A stretch of DNA of 8,061 nt, from the NCBI GenBank assembly GCA_018056405.1, contig JAGPFT010000112.1, positions 1 to 8,061 of the forward strand. The letters are read 5' to 3'. The notes under the pieces are model-generated. The model saw nothing but the letters and a program-made list of their open reading frames with translations, had not been told where the DNA came from and searched no databases. The position numbers and the translations under genes were made by a program. This DNA comes from Anaerolineae bacterium. GTDB lineage: Bacteria > Chloroflexota > Anaerolineae > Aggregatilineales > Aggregatilineaceae. Numbering within the stretch: the stretch's first letter is position 1; each line of letters opens with the position of its first letter. Shown here piece after piece: positions 1-6,250 of the stretch.

Positions 1-19
1 GGCTTCTCAACCGGTCCCT

Positions 20-46
20 CACAGAGCGCGCAGTGGTCGCAGAGAA
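20..46. repeat. Degenerate 9-bp tandem repeat, about three units
   Basis: Three consecutive 9-mers, CACAGAGCG, CGCAGTGGT and CGCAGAGAA, share a YRCAGNGNN pattern. A further CAGAG follows at 52-56. The tract is non-coding and very short, so chance is possible. No function is proposed. Confidence 0.35.
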
Positions 47-170
47 AGCCTCAGAGCTTTTCCGACTTTCCCCTCCGCGCCCTCGTCATCTCAGCGGCTC
101 AAGATCACTGCCCCAAAAAGCGAATGCGCCCCCCGCTCCCCCACAAGTGTCGCGCCCGCCCGAATTACGG

Positions 171-176
171 TATGAT
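171..176 (+). promoter_or_regulatory. Possible -10 box upstream of the lipoprotein gene
   Basis: TATGAT matches the TATAAT consensus at five of six positions. It lies in a small AT-richer island about 100 bases before the lipoprotein start. There is no good -35 box 16-18 bases upstream, so the assignment is weak. Confidence 0.3.
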
Positions 177-260
177 GAAATCCACACCAGCGCGTGTATT
201 GCTGACAGCATGGACACGCCCCAACCCCGCGCGTCGCCGCGCAGGCGAGGCGCGCTCACC

Positions 261-266
261 AGGAGG
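261..266 (+). promoter_or_regulatory. Shine-Dalgarno that sets the lipoprotein start
   Basis: A perfect AGGAGG ends 10 bases before ATG 277. The nearer in-frame ATG at 268 is only one base from it, too close to be used. ATG 277 also begins a textbook lipoprotein signal, so the ribosome site and the protein agree. Confidence 0.75.
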
Positions 267-276
267 GATGCCCCGC

Positions 277-711
277 ATGAACCGTAAGCTCGCTCGATTG
301 CCCCTGCTCGTGGGAGCTATCGCCCTCACCGCCCTGCTGACCGCGTGCAGCGGCGCGCTCGTCCGCGACGTGTACACCGCCTCCGGCGACGGCACCACGC
401 CCGATGAACTGGTCAAGACGACGACCTTTCGCGGCGACGACGACCTGAACGTGGTCGTCCGGCTCAACACGCACAACCGCGAGTTAGTCGTGTCGGCCAC
501 CTTCACCGGGCCGGGAGGCGAAGTTTACGTCACCGACCCGCTGGAAGCGGGCGAGACGGTCACCGACGTGGTGCTCGGCCTGGACTGGGAGGCGCAGGGC
601 GCGGTCTTCTGGGCGGAAGGCGAGTGGCAGGTAGAGATTTACGTAGACAACGCAATGGAGAAGATCGTTCGCTTCACCGTCCAGACGGGCGAGGCCCCTG
701 CCGCCGGCTGA
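277..711 (+). CDS. Small secreted lipoprotein of unknown function
   Basis: The 144-residue protein begins with a classic lipoprotein signal. A basic start (MNRKLAR) is followed by a hydrophobic stretch at about residues 8-23 and a lipobox L21-T-A-C24. Cleavage should leave lipidated Cys24, with Ser following, on the outer face of the cytoplasmic membrane. The mature part (about 120 residues) is acidic, has no further membrane segment and alternates polar and hydrophobic residues as in beta strands. Near the end, GEWQVEIYVDN followed by VRFTV resembles the last strands of an Ig-like beta-sandwich, which is only a guess. No enzyme motif is visible and I do not recognise the family. In-frame ATGs exist further upstream (124, 175, 178, 268), but only 277 fits both the AGGAGG and the signal peptide. 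Glutamate dehydrogenase follows after 123 bases with no evident functional link. Confidence 0.8.
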   Translation: MNRKLARLPLLVGAIALTALLTACSGALVRDVYTASGDGTTPDELVKTTTFRGDDDLNVVVRLNTHNRELVVSATFTGPGGEVYVTDPLEAGETVTDVVLGLDWEAQGAVFWAEGEWQVEIYVDNAMEKIVRFTVQTGEAPAAG

Positions 712-731
712 TCGCCAGGAGCGAGTTGTGA

Positions 732-786
732 GTCGGGAGTCCGAGGTCATGAGGGCGCGTGGCGCTACCGACTCCGGACTCCCGAC
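732..786. repeat. Inverted repeat between lipoprotein and gdh genes
   Basis: The left arm GTCGGGAGTCCGAG (732-745) pairs with the right arm at 772-786, with one bulged C in the right arm. The outer 11 bp (732-742 with 776-786) are perfect and the loop is about 26 bases. No T-run follows, so it does not look like a standard intrinsic terminator. It may be a dispersed intergenic repeat or an RNA structure in the leader before gdh. Confidence 0.6.
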
Positions 787-834
787 CCAGGGACTCAATC
801 GCCACCGGACAGCGCAGCGAGAAGCAAGGAGCAG

Positions 835-2121
835 ATGACCAACATGGGACTACCGGCACAGGCAACCCACCAAATAAATCCTTATGAAGTGGCATTAGCC
901 CAATATGATCGCGCCGTTGAGTATTTGAAGTTACCGAAGGGGATCAAAACTTTTCTGCGGGTGCCCAAGCGCGAACTGCATGTCAGTTTCCCCGTGCGCA
1001 TGGACAACGGCGACATCACCATGTTCGCCGGCTACCGCGTGCATCACAACACCGTGCTGGGGCCGTCGAAAGGCGGCATCCGCTATGACCTGCGCGTGGA
1101 CATTGACGAGGTGCGCGCCCTGGCCATGTGGATGACCTGGAAGTGCGCGCTGGTCAACCTGCCCTTCGGCGGGGCGAAGGGCGGCGTCATCTGCGACCCC
1201 TACGCGCTGAGCATGGGCGAGCTAGAACGGCTGACCCGCCGCTACGCCAGCGAGATTTCGCTCTTCATCAGCCCGCACGGTGACATCCCCGCCCCCGACA
1301 TGGGCACCAACGCCCAGACGATGGCCTGGATCATGGACACCTACAGCATGACCGTCGGCTATTCCGTCCCGGCCATCGTCACCGGCAAGCCGATCCACAT
1401 CGGCGGCAGCCAGGGCCGCACCGAGGCGACCGGGCGCGGCGTAGTCATCTGCATGGACGAGGCGCTGCACCGCATGGGTCACGACGATCCGGCGCAGATT
1501 CGCGTGGCCGTCCAGGGCTTCGGCAATGTCGGCTCGCACACGGCGCGCATCGCCTATGACCTGGGCTACAAGGTGGTCGCCATCAGCGACATCAGCGGCG
1601 GCTACTTCAACGGCGAGGGGCTGGACATCCCCCACGTGCTGGCCTACACGGCGACCAGCGAGCACCATCTGCTCAAGGGCTACCCGGATGCCGACCCGAT
1701 CTCCAACGCCGAACTGCTGGCCCTCGACTGCGACGTGCTGGCCCCCTGCGCGCTGGAAAACCAGCTCACCGGCGACAACGCCGAAGACGTGCGCGCCTTC
1801 CTGATCGTCGAGGGAGCCAACGGCCCAACGACGCCCGAAGCAGACGACATCTTCGCCCGCAGGGGGATCGTGGTCATCCCGGACATCCTGGCTAATGCTG
1901 GCGGCGTGACCGTCTCCTATTTCGAGTGGGTGCAGGGCTTGCAGTCGTTCTTCTGGGATGTGGACGAGGTCAATCGCCAGCTTCGGCGCATTCTGATCCG
2001 CGCCTACGACGAAGTGGTGCGCACCCAGAGCCAGTACGGGGTGGACATGCGCACCGCCGCCCAGATTACGGCGATCAAGCGCGTCAGCGATGCGACCCTT
2101 ACGCGCGGCATTTACCCGTAG
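835..2121 (+). CDS. gdhA: Glutamate dehydrogenase (Glu/Leu/Phe/Val family)
   Basis: The enzyme interconverts glutamate with 2-oxoglutarate and ammonia using NAD(P), in the cytoplasm. The 428 residues match hexameric GDHs; leucine dehydrogenases are usually nearer 360. Substrate domain: K79-GGIR (carboxylate-binding lysine), K103, and the active-site signature PFGGAKGGV (110-118) with catalytic K115, then APDMGT with the conserved Asp155. Nucleotide-binding domain: GFGNVG (228-233), then the strand VVAISD ending in an acidic residue at 252. EGANGPTT (327-334) and ILANAGGVTVSYFEW (351-365) are also typical. KGGIR is followed by YDLR rather than the common [FW]HP. Whether NAD or NADP is used cannot be decided safely. 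AAGGAG (826-831) lies 3 bases from ATG 835 and 12 from in-frame ATG 844, so the start may be either. The first roughly 35 codons are clearly AT-richer than the rest. Confidence 0.95.
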   Translation: MTNMGLPAQATHQINPYEVALAQYDRAVEYLKLPKGIKTFLRVPKRELHVSFPVRMDNGDITMFAGYRVHHNTVLGPSKGGIRYDLRVDIDEVRALAMWMTWKCALVNLPFGGAKGGVICDPYALSMGELERLTRRYASEISLFISPHGDIPAPDMGTNAQTMAWIMDTYSMTVGYSVPAIVTGKPIHIGGSQGRTEATGRGVVICMDEALHRMGHDDPAQIRVAVQGFGNVGSHTARIAYDLGYKVVAISDISGGYFNGEGLDIPHVLAYTATSEHHLLKGYPDADPISNAELLALDCDVLAPCALENQLTGDNAEDVRAFLIVEGANGPTTPEADDIFARRGIVVIPDILANAGGVTVSYFEWVQGLQSFFWDVDEVNRQLRRILIRAYDEVVRTQSQYGVDMRTAAQITAIKRVSDATLTRGIYP

Positions 2122-2136
2122 GTGGGGCGTAGAACC

Positions 2137-2168
2137 GACTTCCGAAGTTTCGAGAACTTCGGAAGTCT
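2137..2168. repeat. Perfect 13-bp palindrome, copy 1 of a two-copy element
   Basis: GACTTCCGAAGTT (2137-2149) pairs perfectly with 2155-2167 around a 5-base loop, TCGAG. It nearly fills the gap between the convergent gdh and TPR stop codons. The plus-strand flank TCTCTTTCC is mildly T-rich, so it could end gdh transcription. The same element recurs at 6163-6196 in a place needing no terminator, which favours a dispersed repeat. Each arm also contains ACTTC-C-GAAGT, a small dyad of its own. Confidence 0.85.
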
Positions 2169-2186
2169 CTTTCCGCGCTACATCCC

Positions 2187-4397
2187 CTATGCTGCGCCAG
2201 TGCCTTTCGCCCCCTCTGGGGACTTCCCGGCTCCGTCCGGCAGGTACGCGGTCAGGCGCTCGGCCAGCGGCGAGTGGAGAATCGTGTACAGGCGGTGTGC
2301 TTCGGCGTAGTATCTGCGCGCGAGGGCCATATCGTCGCGGGCGCGGGCCGCGTCGCCCAGCGCGACAGCGGCCTCGGCCATGCCGCGCTGGTAGAACATC
2401 TTGCGCGCCTGGCTCTCGGCAGCAGAGGCCAGGGCGACCGCCTCATCCAGCCGCCCTAAACGCACGTACAGGGCGGCCAGCCGCGCCTTCGCCCGGCAAC
2501 TCGTCTCCAGGTCGTCCGTCTGCTCGCTGCCGGCCACCGCTGCTTCGAGCAGCGCGCGCGCCTCATCCAAGTCGCCCAGGGCGATGAGCGTCTCGGCCAT
2601 GTCCGCCTGGAACAGGGCCAGCCAGCGCGTGTTGCCCAGGGCAGTCGCCGCCGCCGTTGCCTGTTTGAACAGCGTGCGCGCAGTGCTGTAGTCTTCCAGG
2701 AAGTGGTAGGTGCGGGCCAGGTTATTGGTCTGCACGGCGACCATCAGCGTGTCGCCTAGCTCGCGGCTGAGGGCGAGCGCCCGCTCCAGCCGGTCAATCG
2801 CCATCTGCAAGCGGCCCGTCAACGAGCAGAACCAGCCGAGATTGCCCAGACGCAGGCTCTCCGCCCGCCGGTCGCCGGAAGCCTGAGCGATGCCTATCGC
2901 CTCGTCATAGAACGCCTGCGCCGTGTCCACGTCGCCAAGCTCGGTGTAGAGCGTGGCCGCGTTGGCCAGCACCAGCCCGCGTGTTGGCGGGTGCGCGATG
3001 TGGTTGAGCAGCATGAGCGCCTTCTCGTATTCATCCAACGCCCCCTTCAGGTCGCCGGATTCGCGGCGCGCCTGGGCGATGTCGCAGCGCAGCCGGGCGA
3101 TCTGAGCGTGGTGAGCGGTACCCTGGCCGTTTTCCAGCAGGCGCAGCGCCTCGCCCCAATGCTCCAATGCCGCGCTGCGGTCGCCGCGCTGGTTGGCCAG
3201 GCTGCCCAGCAGGTGGTAGACCTCCGCCCGACGATTCACCTCGATGCCCTCCCCAATGAGCGTCAAGGCGCGCTGCACATAGCCCATCGCCCGCTCATAA
3301 TCGCCTAGGCGCATGGCTGAGGTGCCCAGCGTGAGCAGGATTTGCAGATGCTCGCTCCGGTCATCCAGGCGACCATCCTCGTAGAACTTGAGCGCCTCGT
3401 CCAGGAAGCTCTGTGCGCGGGCGAAGTCGCCCATCCCGTGCGCGGCCATGCCCAGCCGGGTGAGGGCCATCGCTTCGTGGGCGGCGTTGCCGGTGCTGCG
3501 CGCCTGGGCCAGCGCTCGCGTGGCGTACTCCTCGGCCTGAGCGCTGTTGCCGCTGCGCTGGTAGGCGGCGGTGAGGTCGAGCGCGCTGTTCATGAAGAAC
3601 TCGACCGGCTGATTGCCCAGGCGCAGCGCCAGGTTTTCGGCGGCTTGCAGGTGACTGATCGCCTGGGTGAACTCGCCATTGCCCAATTCCACGTGCGCCA
3701 ACACTTGCAGCCAGCGCAATTCCTGCTCCTCCTGGCCCGTCTGATGCGCCAGATACACGGCCTGCTGCAAGAGCTTTTGCGCGTTGGCCCGCTCGCCGAC
3801 AGCCAGCGTCGCCTCGGCCAGCAACCCTACCACACGCGGAGCGATCCCCTTCAACCCGCCTGCCTGAGCGATGACCACCGCCTCTTTCAGCAGATGCTGC
3901 GCGTAGCTGGGGTTGTCCTGCTGGAGGTAGTCCTTCGCCAGGTTCTCCAGCGTCAGAACGATACTTTCGGGATGATTGGCCCGCCGCGCCTCATCGAGCG
4001 CCTGTTGGTGGTACGTCTGGGCGACGCTCCACTGCTCCTGTGCAGCGTAGAACGAGCCGAGATTGTTCAGGCAGCGAGCCAGGGCGCGCGGATCGTTTTG
4101 CTCGCGGGCGATCTGCAGCGCCTCGTCCAGGGCGGGACGCGCCGCCTCAAAGTTGCGCCGATCCACATGCACGGACGCGATCCCGCTCAGGAAATACTCC
4201 ACGCTGGCCTTCTCGCCGGCGGTGCGGGCCAGCGTCAGCCCGCGCTGGTAAACCTCCAACGCCGTGTCGTTGAAGCCCTGCTCATAAGCCGTCGCTCCCG
4301 TCTCCAGCAGCGCGTTGATCTCCTGCTGCGCCGGATCGAGTACAGAGCGGGTCGGTGTCCCCGCCTCTCCGAGCAGCCGCTTCAGCAAGTTCTGCAT
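2187..4397 (-). CDS. Tetratricopeptide (TPR) repeat protein, about 17 units
   Basis: This 736-residue protein is almost entirely helical TPR repeats and probably acts as a protein-binding scaffold. The turn between the paired helices (often GD, GE or GR plus an aromatic or Leu) falls near residues 41, 81, 121, 161, 201, 241, 283, 323, 365, 405, 448, 488, 528, 568, 608, 648 and 687, a pitch of 39-43 residues. That gives about 17 units, enough for a superhelix of over one turn. The pitch is longer than the classic 34 and fits the TPR_12/kinesin-light-chain style. No ATPase, DNA-binding, kinase or protease domain is present, nor any signal peptide or membrane segment, so it should be cytoplasmic. 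The N-terminal helix MQNLLKRLLGEAG and a Gly/Ala/Lys-rich tail (from about 721) lie outside the repeats. The start is supported by AAAGGA (4404-4409) six bases upstream. The phosphatase gene lies upstream on the same strand. The binding partner is unknown. Confidence 0.9.
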   Translation of the reverse strand: MQNLLKRLLGEAGTPTRSVLDPAQQEINALLETGATAYEQGFNDTALEVYQRGLTLARTAGEKASVEYFLSGIASVHVDRRNFEAARPALDEALQIAREQNDPRALARCLNNLGSFYAAQEQWSVAQTYHQQALDEARRANHPESIVLTLENLAKDYLQQDNPSYAQHLLKEAVVIAQAGGLKGIAPRVVGLLAEATLAVGERANAQKLLQQAVYLAHQTGQEEQELRWLQVLAHVELGNGEFTQAISHLQAAENLALRLGNQPVEFFMNSALDLTAAYQRSGNSAQAEEYATRALAQARSTGNAAHEAMALTRLGMAAHGMGDFARAQSFLDEALKFYEDGRLDDRSEHLQILLTLGTSAMRLGDYERAMGYVQRALTLIGEGIEVNRRAEVYHLLGSLANQRGDRSAALEHWGEALRLLENGQGTAHHAQIARLRCDIAQARRESGDLKGALDEYEKALMLLNHIAHPPTRGLVLANAATLYTELGDVDTAQAFYDEAIGIAQASGDRRAESLRLGNLGWFCSLTGRLQMAIDRLERALALSRELGDTLMVAVQTNNLARTYHFLEDYSTARTLFKQATAAATALGNTRWLALFQADMAETLIALGDLDEARALLEAAVAGSEQTDDLETSCRAKARLAALYVRLGRLDEAVALASAAESQARKMFYQRGMAEAAVALGDAARARDDMALARRYYAEAHRLYTILHSPLAERLTAYLPDGAGKSPEGAKGTGAA

Positions 4398-4403
4398 AGG
4401 TGT

Positions 4404-4409
4404 TCCTTT
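4404..4409 (-). promoter_or_regulatory. Shine-Dalgarno of the TPR gene
   Basis: Read on the minus strand this is AAAGGA, six bases before ATG 4397. It sits directly beside the left edge of the repeat cluster at 4411-4556, so an RNA fold in that cluster could influence translation. Confidence 0.6.
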
Positions 4410-4410
4410 T

Positions 4411-4556
4411 TCGGTGATCGGTTGTCAGTCGTCAAGTTGTCGGTTGTTGGTGATTGGTTGCCGGTTATCAGTCGCCAGTCATCGGCTGCCAGTTCAGGCG
4501 CGGCGATCTGACTGATCACCGAGAACTGACAACAGATCACTGATCACCGATGACTG
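4411..4556. repeat. Cluster of inverted and direct repeats between phosphatase and TPR genes
   Basis: This stretch is built from shuffled GGTTGTCAGTC / GATCACCGA-like words. TCGGTGATC (4411-4419) is inverted at both 4514-4522 and 4542-4550. GTTGTCAGT (4421-4429) is inverted at 4525-4533, and CAGTCATCGG (4476-4485) at 4547-4556. ACTGATCACCGA is directly repeated at 4511-4522 and 4539-4550. The whole could fold into alternative long hairpins in the RNA between the two minus-strand genes. It has no ORF and no T-run terminator, and could be a small non-autonomous element or a degenerate intergenic repeat. Confidence 0.7.
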
Positions 4557-4572
4557 ACGACCCCTCCGCCAC

Positions 4573-5877
4573 TTACATCATGCGCATGACCAGCGGCACC
4601 AGCATCTCGCGCGCCGACAGCCCCCCGTGCCGGCTGGCCGACGCAGAGCCGGCGCGCGACTTCTCATCAAGCACCACCCCCTCGCGGGCAACCAGAGTCA
4701 GGTCGCCCAGGCGCGGGCCAGTCTCGGCGTAAGGCGCTTCCGGGCCGAAGAGGCCCGCTCGCAACGCTTCTGCCGGGTCGAAGACCGCCACGCGGTCGCC
4801 CAAGCATTCGCGCACATAGTCGCGCACGCCCGCGCAGTAGTCGTGGCGCAGGTACAGATGCGCGAAGCGGCCCTCGCCGCCCGGCCCACAGCGCAGCGCC
4901 TCGGCCAGGGGCGGGTGCGCGCTCAGGTCGAGATGCTCGCGCACTGGCGAATGGCCGTGATCAGCCACCAGCATGAACAGCGTGCGCCGGTCGCCGACGC
5001 CCGGCCCCAACAGTACATCGCGCAGGTCGCGCAGTTGGCAACGCACCTCAGCAACCGCCTGCTCGGTCACAGTGCCAAAGAGATGCGATACGCCGTCTAT
5101 CGCCCCCCAGTAGGCACTGATGAAGCAGCGGTTGCGGCGCGTAGCGTGCAGCAGGTTGCGTAGCTCGATCCACAGGTCGGTATAACCGTAATGGCGCACC
5201 ACCTGCTTGACACCGCGATGCATCACCCGCGACAACCCACTGCCGTACAGGTCTTTCTGCAGCAGCGCATAGGTTGGGATAGCCCGCGCGGCAAGCGCCT
5301 CAGCCACCGTCTCCACCGGCAGGAAGGTCTCGAAATCCAGTCCCCAGTCTTCCAGCACTTCGCTGCGATGTTTGCCGGCCAGCGGACGGTAATGCAGCAA
5401 ACTCGCCAGCACGCCGAACTCGCGCAGTAGCAGCCGCGTGCCGACCATGCCGGTCGCTGCCGGCCCCGCCCCGCTCCAAATTGAGGGCAATGCGGCGGCG
5501 GTCGTGCTGGGCGCAATGGAGGTCAGCGGGGTCAGCGTGCCTTCGCCAACCAGGTCAGCCACCACCTGGGCGGTCGCCGCGTCCTCGGCCATGATCTCCT
5601 GCAACAGCCGCCAGCCCAGCCCATCGGTGATGAACAGCACCACGCGCCGCACCCGGCCATCCAGCGACGCCCACAGCCGCGTGTCCAGTGGCGACTTGCC
5701 CAGCCGCTCGTTGGCCGCCACACCACCGATCAGCCGGACGACGGTATGCGCCAGGTTGCGAACGGACAGCCCGGCATAATACGGGAAGACGATCTCGCCC
5801 GCCCAGGATACATCAATGTCCAGGGGGCGATGGGCCAGGATCGTCTGTTCCAGGTCTGCGGCCAGGGTTGCGGTCAC
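4573..5877 (-). CDS. Alkaline phosphatase superfamily protein (type I phosphodiesterase/nucleotide pyrophosphatase-like)
   Basis: A metal-dependent hydrolase of phosphate mono- or diesters; the substrate is not deducible. Numbering from the GTG start (434 residues), the superfamily's metal ligands appear in order: Asp85 in FITDGLGW, a candidate Thr nucleophile at 125/126 in APSTTAAALPSIWSG, Asp261 and His265 in AIDGVSHLFG, Asp306-His307 in VADHGHSP, and His417 in SRHGGLS. All expected ligands are present, so the enzyme should be active. No signal peptide or membrane segment is visible, suggesting a cytoplasmic location, although many relatives are exported. An upstream in-frame ATG (6015) would add 46 residues. 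I reject it because AGGAG (5883-5887) precedes GTG 5877 by five bases, and a consensus -10 box (5918-5923) lies inside that extension and overlaps the other in-frame ATG (5917-5919). It is divergent from the PEP/pyruvate-binding gene, with the TPR gene 175 bases downstream. Confidence 0.88.
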   Translation of the reverse strand: MTATLAADLEQTILAHRPLDIDVSWAGEIVFPYYAGLSVRNLAHTVVRLIGGVAANERLGKSPLDTRLWASLDGRVRRVVLFITDGLGWRLLQEIMAEDAATAQVVADLVGEGTLTPLTSIAPSTTAAALPSIWSGAGPAATGMVGTRLLLREFGVLASLLHYRPLAGKHRSEVLEDWGLDFETFLPVETVAEALAARAIPTYALLQKDLYGSGLSRVMHRGVKQVVRHYGYTDLWIELRNLLHATRRNRCFISAYWGAIDGVSHLFGTVTEQAVAEVRCQLRDLRDVLLGPGVGDRRTLFMLVADHGHSPVREHLDLSAHPPLAEALRCGPGGEGRFAHLYLRHDYCAGVRDYVRECLGDRVAVFDPAEALRAGLFGPEAPYAETGPRLGDLTLVAREGVVLDEKSRAGSASASRHGGLSAREMLVPLVMRMM

Positions 5878-5882
5878 ATGAT

Positions 5883-5887
5883 CTCCT
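5883..5887 (-). promoter_or_regulatory. Shine-Dalgarno deciding the GTG start of the phosphatase
   Basis: On the minus strand, AGGAG is followed by five bases (ATCAT) and then GTG at 5877-5875. The overlapping ATG at 5880-5878 is out of frame and runs straight into TGA, so GTG is the working start codon. Confidence 0.7.
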
Positions 5888-5917
5888 GATGCCGGTGCGT
5901 TCGGCTCGTGGCCTGCC

Positions 5918-5945
5918 ATTATACCGCATCTTGCAGTGGCGTCAG
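5918..5945 (-). promoter_or_regulatory. Sigma-70-type promoter for the phosphatase gene
   Basis: On the minus strand there is a perfect -10 box TATAAT (5923-5918) and, 16 bases upstream, CTGACG (5945-5940), matching four of six bases of TTGACA. Transcription would start near 5911, leaving a leader of about 34 bases that contains the AGGAG and the GTG start. This is the best promoter-like sequence in the window. Confidence 0.6.
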
Positions 5946-6023
5946 GGGGCCGAGGGTTCGCCGCCAGCCTTCGGCGGAGCAAGCTCCCGTAGAGGCGTAT
6001 GGCGACACGCCTCACCCCCTAAA

Positions 6024-6054
6024 TCCCCCTCTCCAGCAAAGCTAGAGAGGGGGA
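6024..6054. repeat. C-tract/G-tract hairpin
   Basis: TCCCCCTCTC (6024-6033) pairs perfectly with GAGAGGGGGA (6045-6054). After one C-A mismatch, AGC (6035-6037) pairs with GCT (6041-6043) around an AAA loop. From memory, hairpins of this CCCCCTCTC/GAGAGGGGG style are common in intergenic DNA of Chloroflexota and some other bacteria; this was not checked. Confidence 0.7.
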
Positions 6055-6079
6055 CTTGGACCGCCGGATGGGACGTTTT

Positions 6080-6116
6080 CCCCCTCCCTGGCTTGCTGTA
6101 CAGACCGGGGAGGGGG
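6080..6116. repeat. Second C-tract/G-tract hairpin
   Basis: CCCCCTCCC (6080-6088) pairs with GGGAGGGGG (6108-6116). The loop contains the perfect 8-base palindrome CTGTACAG (6096-6103). It resembles the neighbouring hairpin at 6024-6054 in its C-run and G-run arms. Its right arm is shared with the G-quadruplex motif starting at 6107. Confidence 0.65.
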
Positions 6117-6139
6117 CCAGAGGGAGGGGCGTGCGGGGG
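6107..6139 (+). other. G-quadruplex motif (five G-runs)
   Basis: Five runs of three to five G occur at 6107-6110, 6112-6116, 6122-6124, 6126-6129 and 6135-6139, with loops of 1, 5, 1 and 5 bases. This satisfies the usual G3+N1-7 rule with a spare run. It lies on the non-template strand of the right-hand gene, upstream of that gene's likely promoter. The first two runs can pair with the C-run at 6080-6088 instead, so the hairpin and the quadruplex are mutually exclusive. Confidence 0.6.
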
Positions 6140-6162
6140 CGTATGCGATGCGGCCCCGCCCT

Positions 6163-6196
6163 AGACTTCCGAAGTTTCTGAAAACTTCGGAAGTCT
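6163..6196. repeat. Perfect 15-bp palindrome, copy 2 of the two-copy element
   Basis: AGACTTCCGAAGTTT (6163-6177) pairs perfectly with 6182-6196 around a CTGA loop. A G-T wobble and a further C-G pair (6161 with 6198) extend it. It matches the element at 2137-2168: the first 15 bases and the last 14 bases are identical, and only the 3-4 loop bases differ. It sits between divergent genes, where no terminator is expected. Confidence 0.85.
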
Positions 6197-6250
6197 GGCG
6201 TTGGAGCGCCTGCGCCCCTATAACACGCCGCCAATCGCCCACGCGGAATC

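Noticed and set aside
124..276. Longer N-terminus for the lipoprotein, and an overlapping 84-codon frame at 33-287
   Set aside because: There is no ribosome site before ATG 124. The Pro/Arg-rich extension would bury the signal peptide, while AGGAGG precedes ATG 277. The 33-287 frame is Pro/Arg/Ser-rich with no start support.
1222..1668. 148-codon minus-strand frame inside gdh
   Set aside because: It lies fully opposite conserved GDH motifs and has the composition of a complement-strand shadow.
2137..2168. Plain intrinsic terminator for gdh
   Set aside because: The T-rich flank is weak and interrupted, and a near-identical copy lies between divergent genes. A terminator role for this copy remains possible but not as the sole explanation.
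3342..4511. 389-codon plus-strand open frame opposite the TPR gene
   Set aside because: It is antisense to a clear TPR protein, Gln/Leu/Arg/Ala-rich as expected from complementing GC-rich helical codons, and has no domain motif.
4411..4556. CRISPR array
   Set aside because: The repeats are short, irregularly spaced, in both orientations and not separated by uniform spacers. No cas gene is nearby.
4573..6015. Full 480-codon version of the phosphatase
   Set aside because: The extra 46 residues cover a TATAAT promoter and repeat-like DNA. The GTG at 5877 has a proper Shine-Dalgarno.
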